Shown one piece after another: positions 6,320 to 10,716 of a stretch of DNA of 10,716 nt. This stretch comes from Deltaproteobacteria bacterium. Its GTDB lineage: Bacteria > Desulfobacterota > Desulfobacteria > Desulfobacterales > SURF-15. The stretch lies in contig JAHEHB010000117.1 in the NCBI GenBank assembly GCA_024644775.1, forward strand, positions 1 through 10,716, read 5' to 3'. Each line of letters opens with the position of its first letter. Position 1 is the first letter of the stretch. The position numbers were made by a program, and so were the translations under genes. Below the pieces are notes generated by a model that was not told the origin of the DNA, searched no databases, and saw only the letters and a program-made list of their open reading frames with translations.

Positions 6320-6348
6320 AAAATAGTATAAATCTTTAAAATTGTCAA
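6320..6348 (-). promoter_or_regulatory. Predicted sigma-70-type promoter for the cysteine-rich small gene
   Basis: On the minus strand a consensus TTGACA (6348-6343) is followed after 17 nt by TATTTT (6325-6320). Transcription would begin near 6313, giving a leader of about 32 nt to the ATG at 6281. It lies just after the stop of the enolase-superfamily gene (6356), suggesting that the small gene can be expressed independently of the two enzymes upstream. Confidence 0.45.
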
Positions 6349-6355
6349 AGACTCT

Positions 6356-7516
6356 CTAATCGACAACGTGTCGCGTGGTCTCCCATCGGGAGAGTTTGTC
6401 CCAGTCATAGGTGACGCCCAGGCCAGGGCTCTGGGGTACCGGAACGCAACCGTCTGTGTCTACATTATCCAACTGGTCACCATATCCGTCTGAGTAAATA
6501 GGTGGCTGGAATCCGTTCCAGCGCCCGGCGCCCACCAGGGCCAGTTCATAAAAATAGGTATTCGGAATGGCAGCCATGCAATGTCGATGCATGGGGCCCG
6601 CTGTATGGAGTTGTACATCTATTCCGATTGCCTCGGCGAAGCGGGCTATTTTCATCGTTCCCGTGATACCACCGTCCAGTTCAGGATCGATATGCAATAT
6701 GTCAGTACCGCCGTTGAGCACAAAGTCCGCTTTCTGCTCAACGCCGCGGACGTGTTCACCGATAAGCAGGGGGGTACGTACCATTTCCCGCAGGCGTTTG
6801 TGTGCGAAGGCACTGGTAGCCGAATCCCTGTATGGGTCCTCATACCAAAAGTAATTTAAATCATCGCAAGCGCGTCCAACTGTTACAGCGTCCACAAAGG
6901 TCGGTAATGAGCAAGCAGGGTCGGTCATGAGTTTCATGCTGTCTCCCACTTTTTTTCGCACGGCGGTCATAATAGAAACTTCACGGGTGGTTTCGCCGTC
7001 ACGGAATCCATGTATTTTGAACGCGGGGAATCCGTGTTCTTTGCATTCTTCAGCAAAGTCGGCGTAGGCTTCAGCGCTGTCGAGTCCGCCCGGCCCCTTC
7101 TGGCCGGGATAGGTGCTTGCATAAACGGGAAGGCGTTGCCGAAACCCACCCAGCATGGCAGCAACGGATAGATCGCATTTCTTGCCGGCCAAATCCCAGA
7201 GCGCGGCGTCGAGGGCGGCGATGCCCACCCGATCGAAATGTCGAAAAGCGATTTTTAGATCCTCAAAGATTCCTATTCGATGCTCAGCGTTTCGGCCCAA
7301 CAGTATGGGGGCCATACGCAGCGTCTGGGCCATGGCCTGAGGTGTTGCGCCATAATGCGGCGCGTAATCTCCCCGAAGACCATCATCGGTCTCCACCGTT
7401 ACCACGTATCGGTTACAGGAAAGGAGACTCCCCTTTTCATAGGTCATAATGTTGCGGCCGAAATCTTTTAGCTCATAACGGTATTCGCGAACGATGATGT
7501 TCCGGATAGTGCTCAT
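6356..7516 (-). CDS. Enolase-superfamily enzyme, mandelate racemase subgroup (probable acid-sugar dehydratase)
   Basis: A 386-residue protein of the mandelate racemase/muconate lactonizing family. These enzymes abstract the proton next to a carboxylate held on Mg2+; most bacterial members near transporters dehydrate sugar acids. The N-terminal capping domain (about 1-125) precedes the barrel. Metal ligands are Asp199 (MTDP), Glu226 (YEDP) and Glu254 (GEH). The Asp277-His304 dyad (HIDPELDGG and LHTAG) defines the mandelate racemase subgroup, and the ligand spacing matches that family closely. The second-strand motif is Lys167-Ile-His169, where many dehydratases have KxK, so the Lys may be the opposing base. 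The ATG at 7516 has GGGAG 8 nt upstream; an ATG at 7549 lacks a site. It is probably co-transcribed with the Fe-ADH (91-nt gap). Substrate not assigned; racemase or epimerase activity is possible. Confidence 0.9.
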   Translation of the reverse strand: MSTIRNIIVREYRYELKDFGRNIMTYEKGSLLSCNRYVVTVETDDGLRGDYAPHYGATPQAMAQTLRMAPILLGRNAEHRIGIFEDLKIAFRHFDRVGIAALDAALWDLAGKKCDLSVAAMLGGFRQRLPVYASTYPGQKGPGGLDSAEAYADFAEECKEHGFPAFKIHGFRDGETTREVSIMTAVRKKVGDSMKLMTDPACSLPTFVDAVTVGRACDDLNYFWYEDPYRDSATSAFAHKRLREMVRTPLLIGEHVRGVEQKADFVLNGGTDILHIDPELDGGITGTMKIARFAEAIGIDVQLHTAGPMHRHCMAAIPNTYFYELALVGAGRWNGFQPPIYSDGYGDQLDNVDTDGCVPVPQSPGLGVTYDWDKLSRWETTRHVVD

Positions 7517-7607
7517 TTGTAATCTCCCAGGAAAAAAAATACCTATCAAAACAAAAAGGTGGACATTTTGGGGGTTATTGATCCGATCGATATTTATAAC
7601 CGCCTCA

Positions 7608-8786
7608 TTACATACATTCCTCGTAGATTTTTTGAATATCCTCCATGGAAAAGTTCGGATCGAGACTATTTCTTATTCGCGTTACACTCACGGATTTAAG
7701 GAACGCATCGATCATGCCCGGCTCCACATCATGGTCGCTTAGTTTCGTTTTCAACCCGATGCGGTTAAGCCAGGCGTTCAACCCTGCCCCCACCGTTTCC
7801 GCCAGTTCTGAGCCTTCAAGATTTTTTGTATTCACACCGAATATTTCTCCCAGCTCTCTGCCGCGGGATGGTTTCCGCTGAATATGGTATCGTGTCACGG
7901 GGCCCACAGAAATGGCAAGCGCGTCCCCGTGAGCCAATCCCAGCAGGGCGCCGAATGGAAGGCTAAAGACGTGAACGGCAGACCCGGCGCCCAGTGCGAT
8001 GGCGCCGAGCAACAGGCCGTTTTGTGTAGCCGCCCAGGACAAAATGGTCCGCAAATCTCGATCATCGGGATTTTCAATCGTCTTTTCAAGGGTGCTCACC
8101 ACCGTTTTCATCCCGGAGAGACAGAGCTGATGCCCCAGAGGAGATAGTTTTTTGTTACCGAAATAGTGTTCATGGGCATGGGTAAACGCGTCGAATCCGG
8201 TCATGGCGGTAACCTTTTGAGGCATACTGACGGTCAATTCCGGGTCCACCAAAGCAACGGTGGGATAGATTTCCAGATCAACAATCGGTGCCTTCTTTTT
8301 TAACGATTTATTTGTCACCACAGCCACCATGGTGACTTCCGCACCCGTACCCGATGTGGTGGGAATGGCGATCTGCGGTATCAACTTCGAAGGAACCGGG
8401 CGTTTTTCGTCACCTTTTTCAACCGTGTAATCCCAGGCACTTCCGCCGCTTGCTTTCAGTATACGAAATGCTTTGGTCGTATCGATGACGCTTCCGCCGC
8501 CGACGGATACGATAAAATCATAATCTTCGTCGGACAGAGACGTCCATGCTGCATCGATTCCCTCGATGCTCGGTTCCGGTTCGCATCCGTCAAAAAGGAC
8601 CATGTGCATTCCAGCATCTTTGAGTGAGGTGAAAATCCGTTCACCATGAGGGATGTCCTTCATAGTCACCAGCAAACCCCGTTTTCCATAGGATCGACAG
8701 ATTGAGGGGATTTCGTTTGCCCTTCCCCATCCAAACATAATCTGTGTCGGTAGAAAAAAATCCATATTCCCGAGTTCAAAATTCAT
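7608..8786 (-). CDS. Iron-containing (group III) alcohol dehydrogenase
   Basis: A 392-residue NAD(P)-dependent alcohol/aldehyde oxidoreductase of the FucO/DhaT/EutG family, normal in length. The N-terminal dinucleotide domain has GGGSVIDTTKA (96-106) and PTTSGTGAEVT (142-152). The helical domain has the metal ligands Asp199 and His203 (FDAFTHAHEH), His272 (AVHVF) and His286 (LAHGDA). The family block usually reads HxxxH-x(9)-H, but the middle His, four residues after the first ligand, is Leu276 here. The metal site itself is complete, so activity is expected, possibly with changed substrate or proton handling. AAAGGA 8 nt before the ATG at 8786 supports the start. It is the first gene of a minus-strand unit with the enolase-superfamily gene and is divergent from the second TRAP set. 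The likely role is oxidation of an alcohol or reduction of an aldehyde in the same pathway. Confidence 0.93.
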   Translation of the reverse strand: MNFELGNMDFFLPTQIMFGWGRANEIPSICRSYGKRGLLVTMKDIPHGERIFTSLKDAGMHMVLFDGCEPEPSIEGIDAAWTSLSDEDYDFIVSVGGGSVIDTTKAFRILKASGGSAWDYTVEKGDEKRPVPSKLIPQIAIPTTSGTGAEVTMVAVVTNKSLKKKAPIVDLEIYPTVALVDPELTVSMPQKVTAMTGFDAFTHAHEHYFGNKKLSPLGHQLCLSGMKTVVSTLEKTIENPDDRDLRTILSWAATQNGLLLGAIALGAGSAVHVFSLPFGALLGLAHGDALAISVGPVTRYHIQRKPSRGRELGEIFGVNTKNLEGSELAETVGAGLNAWLNRIGLKTKLSDHDVEPGMIDAFLKSVSVTRIRNSLDPNFSMEDIQKIYEECM

Positions 8787-9150
8787 TTTTAGATCCTTTC
8801 GACAGATTGGATATTTTGTAGATGTGCCACTATACTATCGATTCATCCATTAACATGCGGCAGCATGCAGTTCAAGCCTGATTGTTTTCCTTGGTACAAT
8901 GATGGATTTTCAAGTTACAAATAACGATAGGGAATTTGATAGATCCATTTGAGTGGTAATCTTAAAACAGAAAATTGATTTAAACCACCGATTTAATCAT
9001 TGACACACCACCGACTTCTTGCCATACCTACCCCAGCAAATAGTGGCTAATTATTTGTTTTCTGCTAATTTAGAAGCGTCTCGATTTGAGGCGTTTCATT
9101 TGCTGCGTGATTGACCTTATATCTCGACAAACAGAACCGAATATTTAACT
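8787..9150. other. Divergent intergenic region upstream of Fe-ADH and TRAP operon 2
   Basis: An AT-rich stretch of 364 nt with no supportable gene. It should hold the minus-strand promoter of the Fe-ADH and may carry upstream sites for the second TRAP set. The best -10 candidate for the Fe-ADH is TATAGT near 8830 on the minus strand, with only a poor -35. A small dyad CATGC-GGCA-GCATG lies near 8854. A 9-bp hairpin at 9074-9096 is listed separately. Confidence 0.6.
9074..9096 (+). repeat. Hairpin-forming inverted repeat
   Basis: AAGCGTCTC (9074-9082) and GAGGCGTTT (9088-9096) face each other across a 5-nt loop; as RNA, all nine positions pair, two as G-U. The right arm TGAGGCGTTT also occurs at 5885-5894 in the other repeat-like block, hinting that both are pieces of one dispersed repeat type. 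No plus-strand gene ends nearby, so a terminator role is unlikely unless it blocks stray transcription. Confidence 0.35.
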
Positions 9151-9303
9151 AGTGTCCGTCCAGAAACGAGGGATTTTGGTCGAGATCAAGGCTTGCGATC
9201 CGCCGTAGGCGGATTAACTGCAGGCATATAGTTGATATTCCGAGGATAAAATTTTGAGCATAACGAAGATATCGGGCAAAATAACCGTTTGTGGATGGGC
9301 ACT
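9151..9303. mobile_element. MITE-like non-autonomous element with imperfect terminal inverted repeats
   Basis: The left end AGTGTCCGTCCAGAAACG (9151-9168) matches the reverse complement of the right end (9286-9303) at 15 of 18 positions. AACT lies directly outside both ends (9147-9150 and 9304-9307), consistent with a 4-bp target duplication. The 153-nt interior has no gene. It contains a strong hairpin, ATCCGCC-GTA-GGCGGAT (9198-9214), and a segment (9235-9251) resembling 5808-5824. The size, ends and lack of coding suit a MITE moved by a transposase encoded elsewhere. It stops only about 10 nt before the predicted -35 of TRAP operon 2. The inverted-repeat ends and duplication are seen directly; mobility is inferred. 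Confidence 0.7.
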
Positions 9304-9312
9304 AACTAAAGG

Positions 9313-9340
9313 TTGAGTCACGCAAACACGCACTGATAAT
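9313..9340 (+). promoter_or_regulatory. Predicted promoter for TRAP operon 2
   Basis: TTGAGT (9313-9318) and GATAAT (9335-9340, 5 of 6 matches) are separated by 16 nt. The start would fall near 9347, giving a leader of about 20 nt that just holds the ribosome binding site AAGAAGG (9356-9362) and the ATG at 9368. The MITE-like element ends immediately upstream, so any activator sites further out have been displaced or replaced. A weaker pair (TTGAGC/CAAAAT) lies inside the element itself at 9254-9282. Confidence 0.4.
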
Positions 9341-9367
9341 TGTCCTCTGTATTTGAAGAAGGCATCG

Positions 9368-9910
9368 ATGCTGCATACGCTGCATAAAATTACACTCAGA
9401 GTCAGTGAAATCACCGATACGATCGCCAAGATCGTCTTGGTACCGGCCTTTTTCGTTGTCGTAACCACTTTTATCGCCCAGATTGTCTGCCGGTTCGTGT
9501 TTGACTATTCTCTCATGTGGTATTTGGATTTGATCCGCATGTGCTACGCATGGGCGCTGTTTTTAGGATTTGCGGTGGCGTACAAGGCCAAGGAGCACAT
9601 CCTGCTGGAAGCGCTTTTCGACCGGCTGAGTGATCCGGTAAAACGCTGGTGTGTCTTTATCGGTCATCTGCTTTCCCTGGCATTTTTCATCTTAATGATT
9701 CTAAAGGGCACGGAATACACCATTTCCTCCGCCCGCCGCGCATTGACGACCATACCGATCCATCGCGGATGGAAGGTTGTCGGGGTCCCGATTTCCGGTC
9801 TGATGCTTACGATTCACATCGCCCCCTTGATCATTGACGATCTCATAGGGTTCAAGGAAAAAACGCGTAAAGGGCTTACTTATTTCGGCAAAAGAAGTTG
9901 GACTGAATGA
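9368..9910 (+). CDS. dctQ: TRAP transporter small permease (DctQ family), system 2
   Basis: A 180-residue inner-membrane small subunit of a second TRAP transporter. It has four hydrophobic segments and the DctQ core: RFVFDYSLMWYLDLIRM, then a helix with AWALFLGFAVAYKAKEHI. Here YKAKEHI replaces the usual GGH..I, so the family motif is partly altered, as in some DctQ subgroups. AAGAAGG 5 nt upstream selects the ATG at 9368; an in-frame TTG at 9353 lies before that site and is less likely. Its stop overlaps the next ATG in ATGA (9907-9910), so the two permeases are translationally coupled, unlike system 1. It is only distantly similar to the small permease at 485, so this is a separate transporter and not a recent duplicate. 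The matching binding protein is not in the window. Confidence 0.9.
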   Translation: MLHTLHKITLRVSEITDTIAKIVLVPAFFVVVTTFIAQIVCRFVFDYSLMWYLDLIRMCYAWALFLGFAVAYKAKEHILLEALFDRLSDPVKRWCVFIGHLLSLAFFILMILKGTEYTISSARRALTTIPIHRGWKVVGVPISGLMLTIHIAPLIIDDLIGFKEKTRKGLTYFGKRSWTE

Positions 9911-10716
9911 TTGTCACCATTGCCATTGTGTTTGTCGTTATGACGGTGATTAGTGTGCCGCTGGCTATCACGGGCGGTATCGCAAGCGGCATTGCTTTGT
10001 TGCTGTTTAATGAGGAATTCATCAATCCATTGATGACCATTATTCAGAAGATGCAGTTCGGCGTAGACAACTACACGCTTTTGGCCATTCCCCTCTTTAT
10101 CCTTTGCGGCACCTTGATGAACACTTCCGGGATAACCGACCGTATCTTCAATCTGGCGCAGGTCATGGTGGGTTTTGTACCGGGCGGTCTTGCTCACGCC
10201 AATGTTGTGGCCAGCATCATTTTTGCCGGTATGAGCGGTTCCATGGTGGGAGATGCCGGCGGGCTGGGGCAGGTGGAAATAAAAGCCATGCGAGACCGTG
10301 GGTATCCGGCGGCATTTTCATGTGCCGTAACGGCGGCATCCTCCACTATTGGGCCGGTGATTCCTCCCAGTGTGACCATGTTGCTGATCTCCGGTATCAC
10401 CCAGCTTTCCCCGGGGAAACTGTTTCTGGGCGGAATCATTCCCGGTTTTCTGATGGGTTTCTCTTTAATGATTCTCATATTTATTTTGGCCAGCAGACAA
10501 GACCTACCACGTACCCCTAAACCGACATTTCGGGAAATCCTCACTGCCCTTCGACGGGCGACACTGCCGATTTTAACCCCCGTGATCATCGTGGGGGGCA
10601 TTGCCGGAGGTGTCTTTGCCGTAACAGAGGCAGCGGCGGTGGCATGCCTCTATGCGGTTATCCTCGGGTTTGTGGTCTACAAGGAACTCAAACTGCGAGA
10701 TTTGCCAAAAGTACTG
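9907..10716 (+). CDS. dctM: TRAP transporter large permease (DctM family), system 2, 3' end beyond the window
   Basis: The reading frame from the ATG at 9907 stays open for 270 codons to the right edge, about 60% of a typical DctM. Family signatures include YTLLAIPLFILCGTLMN (56-72), GGLAHANVVASIIFAGMSGS (93-112), AVTAASSTIGPVIPPSV (140-156), GGIIPGFLMG, and the half-repeat PVIIVGGIAGGVFAVTEAAA. Membrane segments run throughout. It shares these blocks with the large permease at 1097 but differs widely between them, for example VGDAGGLGQ where the first has VADTSALGS. The 4-nt overlap with the small permease indicates one operon. A binding protein is expected downstream, since none precedes it. 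Confidence 0.93.
   Translation, partial: MIVTIAIVFVVMTVISVPLAITGGIASGIALLLFNEEFINPLMTIIQKMQFGVDNYTLLAIPLFILCGTLMNTSGITDRIFNLAQVMVGFVPGGLAHANVVASIIFAGMSGSMVGDAGGLGQVEIKAMRDRGYPAAFSCAVTAASSTIGPVIPPSVTMLLISGITQLSPGKLFLGGIIPGFLMGFSLMILIFILASRQDLPRTPKPTFREILTALRRATLPILTPVIIVGGIAGGVFAVTEAAAVACLYAVILGFVVYKELKLRDLPKVL

Noticed and set aside
7833..7850. A further near-match to the CGAATATTTCG palindrome
   Set aside because: It lies inside the Fe-ADH coding region (codons for EIFGVN), so it is best explained by coding sequence; it also shows that this core occurs by chance.
9214..9468. 84-codon minus-strand frame across the MITE-like element and the start of the small permease
   Set aside because: Half of it is the non-coding element and the rest is antisense to dctQ of system 2; it has no family pattern.
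1..10716. CRISPR array, tRNA, rRNA, riboswitch or transposase
   Set aside because: No regularly spaced repeats, cloverleaf with CCA-type acceptor, rRNA-like stretch, recognised aptamer core or transposase motif was found on either strand by reading.

Overview
The window looks like a catabolic island of an anaerobic, probably marine or sedimentary, Desulfobacterota-type bacterium (sulfate-reducer relative). That placement is an inference. It rests on tandem TRAP carboxylate transporters, a small protein with the arginine-rich ERRQFSY / RSGKDRR pattern that I associate with that phylum, AT-rich intergenic DNA carrying short CCGCC..GGCGG dyads and a MITE-like element, and coding DNA of moderate G+C. 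No rRNA, tRNA, CRISPR array, transposase or regulator gene is visible.

Layout. Positions 1-127 (minus strand) hold the first 42 codons of a sulfatase/alkaline-phosphatase-superfamily enzyme, cut by the window edge. A divergent promoter region (128-484) separates it from a plus-strand operon: TRAP small permease (485-1021), a possible 24-codon coupling ORF (1026-1100), TRAP large permease (1097-2401) and TRAP solute-binding protein (2519-3583). A GC-rich hairpin with a T-rich tail follows (3613-3660). Next come two tandem, clearly paralogous short-chain dehydrogenases (3693-4430 and 4451-5185). A small minus-strand gene (5175-5399) overlaps the end of the second one tail to tail. An AT-rich, repeat-bearing gap (5400-5945) leads to three minus-strand genes: a cysteine-rich small protein (5946-6281, with its own predicted promoter), a mandelate-racemase-type enolase-superfamily enzyme (6356-7516) and an iron-type alcohol dehydrogenase (7608-8786). 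A second divergent intergenic region carries an imperfect hairpin and a ~153-bp MITE-like element (9151-9303). It precedes a second TRAP pair, small permease (9368-9910) and large permease (from 9907, running off the right edge).

How the genes may work together (inference). TRAP binding proteins usually take organic acids. The first one keeps the arginine that normally binds the substrate carboxylate. The enzymes then suit an acid-sugar or polyol pathway: SDRs and an Fe-ADH for alcohol/aldehyde steps, and an enolase-superfamily enzyme of the acid-sugar dehydratase/racemase type with a complete metal triad and Asp-His dyad. The adjacent sulfatase raises the possibility that the starting material is a sulfate (or phosphonate) ester. 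The exact substrate cannot be read from sequence alone.
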